Positions 36,537 to 43,688 of a DNA stretch of 64,000 nt are shown piece by piece. The translations under genes and the position numbers were made by a program. Location: positions 62,001 to 126,000 of the forward strand of contig CANQWN010000002.1 in the NCBI GenBank assembly GCA_947627575.1. Direction: 5' to 3'. The number at the start of each line of letters is the position of its first letter. Position 1 is the first letter of the stretch. Source of the DNA: an uncultured Clostridia bacterium. GTDB lineage: Bacteria; Bacillota; Clostridia; Christensenellales; Borkfalkiaceae. Under the pieces are notes generated by a model that did not search any database, was not told where the DNA came from, and was given only the letters and a program-made list of their open reading frames with translations.

Positions 36537-36703
36537 AAAAAATTTCTCCTTATGTTTTTACTTTAAATACCCGCGCAAAACGGCAAAAGTTTATTATTAT
36601 TCCACAAATAATTGAAGGCGCATATAAAACTACGCAATTACCCCGTAAAAAACAAAAATTATTGCGGTTTAGGCGGGTTCAGCCGCCGCAAAATCGCAAA
36701 AAA

Positions 36704-36727
36704 CGGCAAGCCGAAAACAGCCTGCCG
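36704..36727 (-). terminator. Terminator after the aminotransferase gene
   Basis: 8-bp stem CGGCAGGC / GCTTGCCG (minus strand, one G-T pair) followed by TTTTTT. Confidence 0.65.
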
Positions 36728-36736
36728 CCCGCAAAA

Positions 36737-37927
36737 TCAGATACCGTAACTCTGCGCCAAAGCGCCGAACGCAGGCAAAGCGCGCTTTATCATTTCGGGC
36801 GATACGCAGTACGAAATGCGCACGTAACCCGGGCAACCGAAATCGTCACCCGCCACAAGCAACAATTCAAATTTTTTGGCGCGTTCCGCAAAAGCCACGG
36901 CGTCGCTTTCCGGGCTTTTTACAAACAGGTAAAAGGCGCCGTCCGGCGGAACTACCTGATAGCCCATTTCCGTAAGAGCTTTGCACAGCATATCGCGGTT
37001 GCGCTTGTAAATGCTTATATCCGACGTTTTATCGTATACTTTTGCGATAAGCTGTTGGAAGAGGTTGGGCGCGCATACAAAGCCCAAAGCCCTGCCCGCG
37101 CCGCATATGCCCGCATACACGTCGGCAAATTCGCGCATGGCGGGATTTACCGCTATGTAGCCTATCCTCTCGCCCGGCAAAGACAGGCTTTTGGAATAGG
37201 AATAACAAACTATCGAGCGGGCGTAATAATTCATAACATACGGAACTTTTATCGATTTGTCGAATACGAGTTCCCTGTAAGGTTCGTCCGAAACGAGATA
37301 TATTTCCGTACCGAAAGCCGCACTTTTTTCTTCGAGAAGGCGGCAGAGACCGATTATGTCGCTTTCGGGATAAACTACCCCCGACGGATTGTTGGGGGAA
37401 TTTATTATTACGGCTTTGGTGCGGGGCGTAATCGCGGAGGAAATGGCGTTTATATCCATCATAAACGTATTTTCCTTTGCGCGCACGGGCACAAACACGC
37501 CGCCCGCGTGGTTTACGAAAACTTTATATTCGGGGAAATGCGGTGCAATGGATATAACTTCGTCGCCGGCGTTGAGAAGGGCGTTGAAAGTTATGGTAAG
37601 CGAAGCCGCCGCGCCGCACGTGAGATAGAGGCAATCGCCGTCAAGCGAAAGCGAAAAGCGGCGGTTTATGTAGTTTGCGATTATTTGGCGGACGCGCGGA
37701 TCGCCCGGGGCGGAAGTATAGCCGTGGAGAAGCACGGGATCGGTTGCGTTTATTATATTGTGCAACTCTTCCGCAACTTCGGGCGGGGCGGGAACGCTGG
37801 GGTTGCCCAAAGAAAAATCGTACACGTTCTCCTCGCCTATTTCGGCTTTTCTGCGTTTGCCGTATTCAAAAAGTTCCCTTATTACCGAACGGGTTTTGCC
37901 TAACCTTACGTTTGTATCGTTTATCAT
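36737..37927 (-). CDS. Class I/II PLP-dependent aminotransferase
   Basis: About 396 residues. SLGNPSVPAPPEV near the N-terminus, TCGAAASLTITFNALL, INSPNNPSGVVYPE, VSDEPYRELVFD (PLP N1 Asp and Tyr), SYSKSLSLPGERIGY (PLP Lys) and a C-terminal YVRISYCVSPEMI (substrate-binding Arg) follow the fold-I aspartate aminotransferase pattern. The start at 37927 has an AAGGTG site and a promoter directly before it; the frame is open further upstream without either. Substrate not identified. Confidence 0.87.
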   Translation of the reverse strand: MINDTNVRLGKTRSVIRELFEYGKRRKAEIGEENVYDFSLGNPSVPAPPEVAEELHNIINATDPVLLHGYTSAPGDPRVRQIIANYINRRFSLSLDGDCLYLTCGAAASLTITFNALLNAGDEVISIAPHFPEYKVFVNHAGGVFVPVRAKENTFMMDINAISSAITPRTKAVIINSPNNPSGVVYPESDIIGLCRLLEEKSAAFGTEIYLVSDEPYRELVFDKSIKVPYVMNYYARSIVCYSYSKSLSLPGERIGYIAVNPAMREFADVYAGICGAGRALGFVCAPNLFQQLIAKVYDKTSDISIYKRNRDMLCKALTEMGYQVVPPDGAFYLFVKSPESDAVAFAERAKKFELLLVAGDDFGCPGYVRISYCVSPEMIKRALPAFGALAQSYGI

Positions 37928-37945
37928 ATTATCACCTTGGAAAAA

Positions 37946-37974
37946 ATTATAGCATATAATATGAAATTTGACAA
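37946..37974 (-). promoter_or_regulatory. Sigma-A promoter of the aminotransferase gene
   Basis: Minus strand TTGTCA (37969-37974), 17 bases, TATAAT (37946-37951), with a leader of only about 10-12 bases. Confidence 0.8.
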
Positions 37975-37991
37975 GCGTTGCAAACAAATTA

Positions 37992-38020
37992 ATCCGCGCC
38001 GTAATTTTTACGGCGCGGAT
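37992..38020 (-). terminator. Terminator of the spoIIA operon
   Basis: 13-bp stem ATCCGCGCCGTAA / TTACGGCGCGGAT with a 3-base loop, 41 bases after the sigF stop. Confidence 0.75.
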
Positions 38021-38060
38021 GTTAAAATTATGCGTTATTTAAGCCATATACGCGCGGCAA

Positions 38061-38786
38061 TCAGCCGGTGAGATCTTTCCTGAACTCTTCCATAATCCTG
38101 TTTTCTATGCGGGAAACCTGCACTTGCGAAACGCCTAACATACAGGCAACTTCGCTTTGCGTCATATCCCTGAAATAGCGCAGGATAATAACTTTTCTGT
38201 CGCGTTCGGGCAGTTTTGCAATGGCGGATTTAAGTTGCAAACTTTCTATAATTTCTTCCTGCCTATCCTCTACGGGCAATTTTTCGAGAAGTTGCTGCGC
38301 CTCCTCGTCCTTGTATTCGCCGCGGTTGTATATGGATACGGGCATACGCGTGGAACCCATTGTAAAAACAACTTCGCTTTCGGGCATACCGAAGCGTTCG
38401 GATATGGTTTTCAAAGCGGGCTGGCAACCGTGTTCGGCGGTGTATTTTTCGATAAAGGCGTTTATCTGTTTTGCGGCGCTTTTTATCGCGCGCGAAACTT
38501 TTATGCTTCCGTCGTCGCGCATAAAGCGTTTTATTTCGCCTGCTATCATGGGCACGGCGTAGGTTGAAAAGCGCACGCCGAAACTTTCATCAAAGCCGTT
38601 TATGGCTTTAAGCAGCCCCATGCCCGCCAACTGATACAAATCGTCGTATTCCACGCCCTTGTTAAGGTAGCGGCGCACGATGCTTTTTATCAGGTTGTTG
38701 TTTTCGGTTATAAGTTTTTCCTTGGCGGCCCCGTCGCCGCTTTTTGCCGCGCGTATCAGTTCGTTCGTCTGTCCGACGTCAAGCAT
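38061..38786 (-). CDS. sigF: Forespore sigma factor SigF
   Basis: About 241 residues from MLDVGQTNELIRAAKSG. Region 2: NLIKSIVRRYLNKGVEYDDLYQLAGMGLLKAINGFDESFGVRFSTYAVPMIAGEIKR. Region 4: LPERDRKVIILRYFRDMTQSEVACMLGVSQVQVSRIENRIME. Third gene of the spoIIA operon, overlapping spoIIAB by 8 bases. SigF starts forespore gene expression after release from SpoIIAB. The TTG-initiated extension to 38825 is inside spoIIAB and unlikely. Confidence 0.93.
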   Translation of the reverse strand: MLDVGQTNELIRAAKSGDGAAKEKLITENNNLIKSIVRRYLNKGVEYDDLYQLAGMGLLKAINGFDESFGVRFSTYAVPMIAGEIKRFMRDDGSIKVSRAIKSAAKQINAFIEKYTAEHGCQPALKTISERFGMPESEVVFTMGSTRMPVSIYNRGEYKDEEAQQLLEKLPVEDRQEEIIESLQLKSAIAKLPERDRKVIILRYFRDMTQSEVACMLGVSQVQVSRIENRIMEEFRKDLTG

Positions 38787-39216
38787 TCTCCACTTCCGAC
38801 GCAAAACTTTTGGACATGTAAACAACCGTGCCCTCGCCCTGTATCGAATTAACCGAAAATTCGTCCATAAAGGTCTGCATTATGGTAAATCCCATGCCCG
38901 AACGCTCGTCCGAAGGCATTGTGGTATAGAAGGGTTGTACGGCTTTACTTATGTCGGGTATGCCCCTACCCGTATCAGATATTTTGATATGTAGCTCGTT
39001 GCCCTCTATTTCACATTCTACGGTTACTATGCCGAGGTTGCCCCTGTACGCGTGTACGGTGCAATTGGTAACCGCCTCCGACACGGCGGTCTTTACGTCG
39101 GAAAGCGCGGAAAGCGACGGGTTAAGTTCAAGGCAGAAAGCCGCAACCGCGTCCCGCGCGAAAGCCTGGTTTCTGGGAAGGGAATAAAATTGAAGTTTTA
39201 AATAATTTCTCGTCAT
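38779..39216 (-). CDS. spoIIAB: Anti-sigma F factor SpoIIAB
   Basis: 145 residues, GHKL kinase fold. N-box region SEAVTNCTVHAYRG, G1 ISDTGRGIPDIS and G2 GMGFTIMQTFMDEF. It binds SigF and phosphorylates SpoIIAA on serine. Between spoIIAA and sigF as in other spore formers; 9 bases after spoIIAA. Confidence 0.94.
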   Translation of the reverse strand: MTRNYLKLQFYSLPRNQAFARDAVAAFCLELNPSLSALSDVKTAVSEAVTNCTVHAYRGNLGIVTVECEIEGNELHIKISDTGRGIPDISKAVQPFYTTMPSDERSGMGFTIMQTFMDEFSVNSIQGEGTVVYMSKSFASEVENA

Positions 39217-39225
39217 AAGGCACCT

Positions 39226-39537
39226 CTATTCGGTTTTGGGGATAAGCGAATATATCCCGCTTAAATTAAGGATTTTATCCGCGGCAAAGTCGGGGTGTTC
39301 TATGTACAGCGGAATAGACAGGCGAGACGCCTTTTTGTACCTGCCTATAAGAAAACCTATGCCCGTGGAATCCATAAATTTTATTTCGGAAAGGTTGATA
39401 ATTATCTTCTTTACGCTTAAATTTTCTTCGATAAGCCTGTCGCATTCGGCGCGGGCGGGTTGGGCGGAACATTCGTCCATCTCGCCGGAAAGCGCGATAT
39501 GAAGAACTTTATCGCGCATATAACCCGTAACTGTCAT
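39226..39537 (-). CDS. spoIIAA: Anti-anti-sigma factor SpoIIAA
   Basis: 103 residues, STAS domain. KIIINLSEIKFMDSTGIGFLIGRYKKA carries the phosphorylated serine (DSTG). First gene of the spoIIA operon. In its dephosphorylated form it binds SpoIIAB and releases SigF. The region upstream up to the tRNA promoter holds no other gene; I saw a weak Spo0A-like box but no clear sigma-H promoter. Confidence 0.94.
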   Translation of the reverse strand: MTVTGYMRDKVLHIALSGEMDECSAQPARAECDRLIEENLSVKKIIINLSEIKFMDSTGIGFLIGRYKKASRLSIPLYIEHPDFAADKILNLSGIYSLIPKTE

Positions 39538-39703
39538 AAATTCCTCGCATTCGTTTTTATATGATAATAGCGTTTATGCGCCGCCGAAATTTGGAAAATG
39601 ATTGCGGCAAGCGGGTTTTTTTGTCGATTGCACCGCCGCCCGCCAAATAAACAAAATAGGCTTTATTTATAAAAAAATAATGTTAAAATGCGTTGGAAAT
39701 CAC

Positions 39704-39732
39704 TTGACAAAAATCAAAGCGTTTATTATTAT
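39704..39732 (+). promoter_or_regulatory. Promoter of the tRNA cluster
   Basis: TTGACA (39704-39709), 17 bases, TATTAT (39727-39732). Transcription would begin about 30 bases before the first tRNA. Confidence 0.75.
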
Positions 39733-39767
39733 ATAAAAGCATTGTGCGGAAAAAGCACTTCCCTTGG

Positions 39768-39844
39768 GGGCCTTTAGCTCAGTTGGTTAGAGCGGTCGGC
39801 TCATAACCGATTGGTCCGCGGTTCGAGTCCGTGAAGGCCCACCA
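39768..39844 (+). tRNA. tRNA with CAT anticodon, probably tRNA-Ile2 (lysidine type)
   Basis: Full cloverleaf with 3' CCA encoded. Acceptor GGGCCTT/AAGGCCC, anticodon loop CTCATAA. C4-G69 and C5-G68 are TilS identity pairs, and the body resembles Bacillus tRNA-Ile2(CAU) more than elongator tRNA-Met. An elongator Met assignment cannot be excluded by eye. Confidence 0.9.
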
Positions 39845-39853
39845 CTATTTTAT

Positions 39854-39930
39854 GGCCCGATAGCTCAGTTGGTTAGAGCGCCAGCCTGTCACGCTGGAGG
39901 TCGACGGTTCGAGCCCGTTTCGGGTCGCCA
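39854..39930 (+). tRNA. tRNA-Asp (GTC)
   Basis: Acceptor GGCCCGA/TCGGGTC with one G-T pair, anticodon GTC in CTGTCAC, CCA encoded. Confidence 0.95.
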
Positions 39931-39958
39931 AACATCAAATACGCCGAAAGGCGTTTAC

Positions 39959-40034
39959 GCCTTGGTAGCTCAGTTGGTAGAGCGGTGGACTGAAAATCCA
40001 TATGTCGGCGGTTCGATTCCACCCCAAGGCACCA
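39959..40034 (+). tRNA. tRNA-Phe (GAA)
   Basis: Acceptor GCCTTGG/CCAAGGC, anticodon GAA in CTGAAAA, CCA encoded. Confidence 0.95.
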
Positions 40035-40049
40035 TTTTATAACGGTTGT

Positions 40050-40125
40050 GCTGGTGTAGCTCAACTGGCAGAGCAGCTGATTTGTAATCAGCAGGTTGTG
40101 GGTTCGATTCCAATCACCAGCTCCA
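40050..40125 (+). tRNA. tRNA-Thr (TGT)
   Basis: Acceptor GCTGGTG/CACCAGC, anticodon TGT in TTTGTAA, CCA encoded. Confidence 0.95.
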
Positions 40126-40164
40126 ACTTTACCCCGCCGCGTACGGGGTAAAACAATTTAATAC

Positions 40165-40249
40165 GGGCGGGTTGCAGAGTGGCCAAATGCATCAGACTGT
40201 AAATCTGACGTCTCCGACTTCGGTGGTTCGAATCCACCCCCTCCCACCA
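40165..40249 (+). tRNA. tRNA-Tyr (GTA) with an acceptor-stem mismatch
   Basis: Long variable arm, anticodon GTA in CTGTAAA, T-arm GGTGG/CCACC with loop TTCGAAT, CCA encoded. The acceptor strands GGGCGGG and CCCTCCC leave a C-T mismatch at 4:69. The 3' part from TTCG onward recurs twice downstream (see the repeats), which suggests that the 3' end was exchanged. Confidence 0.9.
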
Positions 40250-40293
40250 ACAAAGGGACACCTTGAGGGTGTCCCTTTTGTTGGTGGGAGGGG
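40238..40293 (+). repeat. Long inverted repeat spanning the tRNA-Tyr 3' end and its terminator
   Basis: The sequence from CCCCTCCCACCA at the tRNA end through the stem AAAGGGACACC pairs with GGTGTCCCTTTT and TGGTGGGAGGGG on the other side of a 4-5 base loop (arms about 25 bases, one T bulge). The inner part is an intrinsic terminator. The outer part is an inverted copy of the tRNA 3' end, continued by a decayed inverted T-arm (TTCGAGCCACC). Confidence 0.8.
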
Positions 40294-40311
40294 TACTCAA
40301 TTCGAGCCACC

Positions 40312-40387
40312 GTTCGCCCGAGCGGGCTGTGCCCGCGACGGTCTGCCGAGGCTCCGCTTGCGGAAACGGCAGAATCCACCCCCACCA
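40312..40387 (+). repeat. tRNA-3'-end/insert module, copy 1
   Basis: GTTCG, a 56-base insert (40317-40372), then AATCCACCCCC and ACCA. The flanks equal the T-arm and acceptor end of the tRNA-Tyr above, split inside the T-loop by the insert. The insert contains two stems: GCGGGC/GCCCGC, and CTGCCG/CGGCAG with an inner TCCGC/GCGGA. Confidence 0.8.
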
Positions 40388-40418
40388 AAAACGGCACCCA
40401 TTGAGGGTGCCGTTTTTT
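40388..40418 (+). terminator. Terminator after module copy 1
   Basis: 12-bp stem AAAACGGCACCC / GGGTGCCGTTTT with a 5-base loop and two more T. It directly follows the CCA of copy 1. Confidence 0.8.
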
Positions 40419-40452
40419 GATGTAAGGGGGTGGTAAAATGAAACACCGCGTG

Positions 40453-40532
40453 GTTCGCCCGAGCGGGCTATGCCCGCGACGGTCTGCCGAGGCTCCGCTT
40501 GCGGAAACGGCAGAATCCACCCCCTCCCACCA
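40453..40532 (+). repeat. tRNA-3'-end/insert module, copy 2
   Basis: Same layout as copy 1: GTTCG, a 56-base insert (40458-40513) that differs by one base, then AATCCACCCCC and TCCCACCA, identical to the tRNA-Tyr 3' end. Confidence 0.8.
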
Positions 40533-40534
40533 TT

Positions 40535-40586
40535 AGCAACCTAAATCGAACTACTTTTAATGTAGCAAGGTTTAGGTTGCTTTTTT
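40535..40586 (+). terminator. Terminator after module copy 2
   Basis: 11-bp stem AGCAACCTAAA / TTTAGGTTGCT with a 25-base loop and a T-run. It can also serve the truncated recombinase on the other strand. Confidence 0.65.
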
Positions 40587-40596
40587 GTTTGCCGTT

Positions 40597-41067
40597 TTAT
40601 ATCCTCATCACAATAGCAAACTCTGTTTTGTAAATATTTCTGCGTTGCGGGATTTTGTAGGCGAGCTTAATGGTTTTGGAGTAAAAAGAAAAGCCCTGAT
40701 TGTTATCAGGACTTGTTTTTATCGGGCTGTTGAAATAGATTTCTATTTTGTCGTCATATAGGATAATCTCTTTCACGAAATAGTTTATTAGCATCTGCGG
40801 CTCGGATAATATAGCTTGCTTGTAAAACTCCCTTATATCGCTCTCTTTCAGCTTTACGGCTTGATTGCTCCGCTCTATGAGTATTTGTCTTTCCAATTCC
40901 TCTTGGCGGCTTTCAAGCTCTTTTAATCGCTTTGTGGTGGTGTTGGTTATCACTCCCTTTTCAATAGCCGCCATTATATTCTGGATTGAATTATCGGTAT
41001 TACGCTTTTCCTTTATAAGCAAGTTCAATACAGTGTTGCTCTGTAACTGCTTTTCCTGCATTTCCAT
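40597..41067 (-). pseudogene. C-terminal remnant of a large serine recombinase
   Basis: 156 residues matching the end of Clostridial site-specific serine recombinases: a coiled coil (TTKRLKELESRQEELERQILIERS) followed by FYKQAILSEPQMLINYFVKEIILYDDKIEIYFNSPI. The catalytic N-terminal resolvase domain and the recombinase/zinc domains are missing, because a terminator and a different gene begin directly upstream. It is the remnant of an integrated element next to tRNA-Tyr. Not expected to be active. Confidence 0.78.
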
Positions 41068-41068
41068 T

Positions 41069-41103
41069 AAAAAGCCGAAAGGGTTAATCCTTCGGCTTTT
41101 TTA
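41069..41103 (-). terminator. Terminator of the SLOG-domain gene
   Basis: Stem AAAGCCGAAAGG / CCTTCGGCTTT with T-runs at both ends. The stop codon of the SLOG gene (41084) lies in the loop. Confidence 0.75.
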
Positions 41104-41641
41104 ATTTATATCGGCTTTCAGACGCGCGGCGGCATACCTCTTTCCACTTCGCACAAATTTCTTCGTCGGTCATACCGTAAAACGGTTTGTCCTTTTCGTC
41201 ATATAGATTTATAATACGCAAGCCTTTGCGTACGGCGTACCTCATCGCGGTTTTTGCGCCGCTGCGAAAAGCCTTTTCGTCCACATAGCAAATAAGCGCG
41301 TCGCATGCGTCTATCATCATCCTGTTGCTGTAAGTGATTCGCCGTTTATAGTGCGCCTCCTCGATATAATACATAACGGTGTTTACGTCGGAATAAGGAA
41401 AGTTACCCTCGCCGCTGTTATTTACGGCGCGCATATCGGTTAATACCACCTCAATTTGAAGTTGCGGATAATCTTTGCGCAATTTTCGGCAGGCGCGTAA
41501 AGCAAGGCTGTCAAATTCTCCGTGCACCCCCATCGTAAACGAAAGACAACCGCTTTTTATTTCGGCTTCGATAGCCTTTATCAGCCTTTGCGGTAAGGTT
41601 TTGGCGAATATCCGTCTGTGTCCTATAAACGCTGTTTTCAT
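41084..41641 (-). CDS. SLOG-domain protein (DUF1273/YspA-like)
   Basis: About 185 residues from MKTAFIGHRRIF. The glycine-containing GHR start, TMGVHGEFDSLALRACRKLRKDYPQLQIEVVLT and DACDALICYVDEKAFRSGAKTAMRYAVRKGLRIINLY follow the Rossmann-like SLOG fold, which binds nucleotide-derived ligands in many sensor and conflict proteins. The ATG at 41641 has a GAGAGGG site; a longer frame from 41719 overlaps the promoter. Transcribed divergently from an XRE-type regulator through shared operator-like sequences. Confidence 0.72.
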   Translation of the reverse strand: MKTAFIGHRRIFAKTLPQRLIKAIEAEIKSGCLSFTMGVHGEFDSLALRACRKLRKDYPQLQIEVVLTDMRAVNNSGEGNFPYSDVNTVMYYIEEAHYKRRITYSNRMMIDACDALICYVDEKAFRSGAKTAMRYAVRKGLRIINLYDEKDKPFYGMTDEEICAKWKEVCRRASESRYKLKKPKD

Positions 41642-41654
41642 TTTCCCTCTCCGA

Positions 41655-41676
41655 TATATAGGCAGAACTACATATA
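41655..41676. promoter_or_regulatory. Operator-like inverted repeat O1 at the SLOG promoter
   Basis: TATATAG-GCAGAA-CTACATATA, an imperfect inverted repeat around a 6-base core, directly downstream of the SLOG -10. It matches O2 in core and spacing. Confidence 0.55.
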
Positions 41677-41704
41677 TTATAGGATAAACGGTTGAAATAA
41701 GCAA
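41676..41704 (-). promoter_or_regulatory. Promoter of the SLOG gene
   Basis: Minus strand TTGCTT (41699-41704), 17 bases, TATAAT (41676-41681). O1 overlaps the start point, as expected for repression. Confidence 0.65.
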
Positions 41705-41755
41705 ACGATATGTAGGCATACCTTCGTATTTTCTCTGTGACGGTGACTTAAAATA

Positions 41756-41777
41756 TTATGTAGGTAGAACTACATAA
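41756..41777. promoter_or_regulatory. Operator-like inverted repeat O2 at the HTH gene
   Basis: TTATGTAG-GTAGAA-CTACATAA, a perfect 8-bp inverted repeat around a 6-base core. It overlaps a TATTAT -10-like sequence (41754-41759) and lies 11 bases before the start codon, so the regulator probably represses itself. Confidence 0.65.
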
Positions 41778-41788
41778 GGAGAGCCGTT

Positions 41789-42031
41789 TTGACTGTAAGC
41801 GAAGCCGTAGCAAAGAGAATAAGCAGACTGCTGATAGAGAAAGGAATGACGCAATACCGGTTAGAGCAGAAATCGGGCGTTCAGCACGGAAGTATGCAGT
41901 GCATTATGAACGGAAGAAATAAGACGGTGACGTTGAGCACGGTTATAATGATTGCCCGCGGTTTTGATATGTCATTGATAGAATTTCTCGACGACGACGT
42001 TTTTACTACGGAAGATTTGGAAGTTGAATAG
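41789..42031 (+). CDS. XRE-family helix-turn-helix regulator
   Basis: 80 residues. MTVSEAVAKRISRLLIEKGMTQYRLEQKSGVQHGSMQCIMNGRNKTVTLSTVIMIARGFDMSLIEFL is a complete XRE domain with recognition helix HGSMQCIMN. The start is TTG at 41789, supported by AAGGAG six bases upstream. Divergent to the SLOG gene. The two similar palindromes in the intergenic region are its likely binding sites. Confidence 0.85.
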   Translation: MTVSEAVAKRISRLLIEKGMTQYRLEQKSGVQHGSMQCIMNGRNKTVTLSTVIMIARGFDMSLIEFLDDDVFTTEDLEVE

Positions 42032-42032
42032 A

Positions 42033-42065
42033 AAAAGCCGAAAATGCAAGGTGTTTTCGGCTTTT
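42033..42065 (+). terminator. Terminator after the HTH gene
   Basis: 12-bp stem AAAAGCCGAAAA / TTTTCGGCTTTT with a 9-base loop, immediately after the stop. Confidence 0.8.
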
Positions 42066-42109
42066 GAATTTGCCGCGGGAATGTGCGGGGGAAAATTTGA
42101 GATATGCGT

Positions 42110-42139
42110 TTGACAACCGTATGTGGGAAAATGTATAAT
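42110..42139 (+). promoter_or_regulatory. Promoter of the LRR_5-like gene
   Basis: TTGACA (42110-42115), 18 bases, TATAAT (42134-42139). Both hexamers are perfect. Confidence 0.8.
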
Positions 42140-42193
42140 GTAGCAAAGGCGGCGCAGAATTTGCGGCGTAAATTATAAATTGGGGTAAAAGCA

Positions 42194-42628
42194 ATGAACG
42201 AAGAAAAGCAAAATGTAATCCGCGACGAAGAACATGCAAACAACTATACCCGCCGTTATTATATCGTGCCGGACGGCACGGTGGGCATAGGCAGGGAATC
42301 TTTCCGCAACAACACCAACCTTGAAAAAATTTACATACCGAAAAGCGTGAAGTATATAAAAGACGGGGCTTTTTCGGGATGCGGGAAAGTTGAAATTTAC
42401 TGCGAGGACGAACCGCAACCCGATTGGGATTACGGAATGATGAAAGTTATACAATCATACGATATAGTAACGCCGGAGGACGACGCGTTCAACTTCCACC
42501 GCTCGGGCGGGGGGTTCACTTCCACGAGGATAGAGCGCGAAGTTGAAAAATTTTGCAATTGGAATCCCGAAAACCGCCCCGTTCATACGCACGTAAGCAA
42601 GGACGTTACGGCGGATTGGGGCGATTAA
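42194..42628 (+). CDS. Small protein with a BspA-type leucine-rich repeat
   Basis: 144 residues. GTVGIGRESFRNNTNLEKIYIPKSVKYIKDGAFSGCGKVEIYC is one to two LRR_5 (BspA-type) repeats. The rest has no motif I recognise, and there is no signal peptide, unlike most BspA-like surface proteins. Single-gene unit behind a consensus promoter. Function unknown. Confidence 0.6.
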   Translation: MNEEKQNVIRDEEHANNYTRRYYIVPDGTVGIGRESFRNNTNLEKIYIPKSVKYIKDGAFSGCGKVEIYCEDEPQPDWDYGMMKVIQSYDIVTPEDDAFNFHRSGGGFTSTRIEREVEKFCNWNPENRPVHTHVSKDVTADWGD

Positions 42629-42676
42629 CGCTGACGGACTGCAAGCGCCGAGCCGCATAATTTGCGGCTTAAAAAC

Positions 42677-42706
42677 TTGACAAGCGCCATATATTATTGT
42701 TATACT
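42677..42706 (+). promoter_or_regulatory. Promoter of the 42.8-kb small membrane protein gene
   Basis: TTGACA (42677-42682), 18 bases, TATACT (42701-42706). Confidence 0.7.
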
Positions 42707-42765
42707 TTTTGACGAAACGTGCGATTTATCGCGACGCTTGATTATACTTACAAGGAGGAACTGAT

Positions 42766-42975
42766 ATGAAAATAGCAACAAAAATATTTATGGTATTGGG
42801 CTGTATATTATACGGTGCGTCCCTGATAGCGCTTTGTTGGACTATCCCTATGACGGTTCATTACTTTAACTGCGTAAGAGATCACCGCCATATCGGCGTA
42901 GGCTTTAAAGTTTGCTCGCTGCTGTTCGTAAGCCTTATAGGCGGCATTCTTATGCTTTGCGATTCCGAGGACTGA
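42766..42975 (+). CDS. Small two-helix membrane protein
   Basis: 69 residues with two membrane helices (TKIFMVLGCILYGASLIALCWTIP and FKVCSLLFVSLIGGILML) and a short polar loop with NCVRDHRHIG. A good AAGGAGG site precedes the ATG. I do not recognise a family; the layout is like small integral proteins with a conserved GxxLYGxxL helix found in gut Clostridia. Confidence 0.55.
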   Translation: MKIATKIFMVLGCILYGASLIALCWTIPMTVHYFNCVRDHRHIGVGFKVCSLLFVSLIGGILMLCDSED

Positions 42976-43072
42976 TAAAATAAATGCGCCTTACGGCGCG
43001 TAAAACTTAATGACAGAAAAAAACGTTTAAATGTAAGCGGGCGGGGAAATATCCCCGCCCGCTTTCCTGCTT

Positions 43073-43669
43073 TTATAAAATTTGCGGCGCCTTCATCGAC
43101 GGGCGCACGCAGATGGATATCACTTCGCATATGAACAGAATATCGTCCTCGCACCCCCGCTTCACCCACTCCATCGTAACGGCGGTAACCCCGCTGATAA
43201 AATAGCGCGACATATATTCCACTACCCTCTTGTCCGTCACGCCGTTTTTCGCGTAAATGGGAATAAATATGTTCTCGATAAGCTGTTTATCCATTTCGCC
43301 TATCTGAAATGCGCCCGAATTGTTGTACACTTCGTACAGCCGCCTGTTCTTTTTGATGAACGTAAGATACGGCACAAGGTATTGCGGCGAAATGAAAATA
43401 AGTTCATCAGCCGTCATTTTGGAGAAGTCCGCTGCACCAAAAGAGGCGCCTAAAGACACGAAAAATTCCGAAACGGCGCGTTCCTGTGTTTCCTTTAAGA
43501 GGTCGTACAAATTATCATAATGCGCATAGAAGGTGCTGCGGTTTACGCCCGCCCTTTCGCACACGTCCATAATGGATATTTCGTTATATTCCTTTTGTTC
43601 GAGAAGGGCGACGAGCGCGTCGTCCATCTTGACGGCAGTGTTATGGAATTTGGCTTCGGATTTGTTCAT
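43073..43669 (-). CDS. TetR/AcrR-family transcriptional regulator (I)
   Basis: 198 residues. HTH at the N-terminus: ALLEQKEYNEISIMDVCERAGVNRSTFYAHYDNLYDLL. The C-terminal ligand/dimer domain is of the TetR_C type (YMSRYFISGVTAVTMEWVKRGC). Start at 43669 with AAGGAG upstream. Divergent to the first of three operons that share a 37-bp element, and so the best candidate for their regulator (inference). Confidence 0.88.
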   Translation of the reverse strand: MNKSEAKFHNTAVKMDDALVALLEQKEYNEISIMDVCERAGVNRSTFYAHYDNLYDLLKETQERAVSEFFVSLGASFGAADFSKMTADELIFISPQYLVPYLTFIKKNRRLYEVYNNSGAFQIGEMDKQLIENIFIPIYAKNGVTDKRVVEYMSRYFISGVTAVTMEWVKRGCEDDILFICEVISICVRPSMKAPQIL

Positions 43670-43688
43670 GGCTCACTCCTTTCCCTGC

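Noticed and set aside
39600..39700. Spo0A-like box (TGTCGAT at 39622) and possible sigma-H promoter in front of spoIIAA
   Set aside because: The -10 like GAAT is present but I could not find a fitting -35, so the promoter is not listed as a feature.
40158..40520. Open reading frame across the tRNA-Tyr and its repeats
   Set aside because: It is translated DNA of the tRNA and the repeated modules; such frames are common false genes at tRNA loci.
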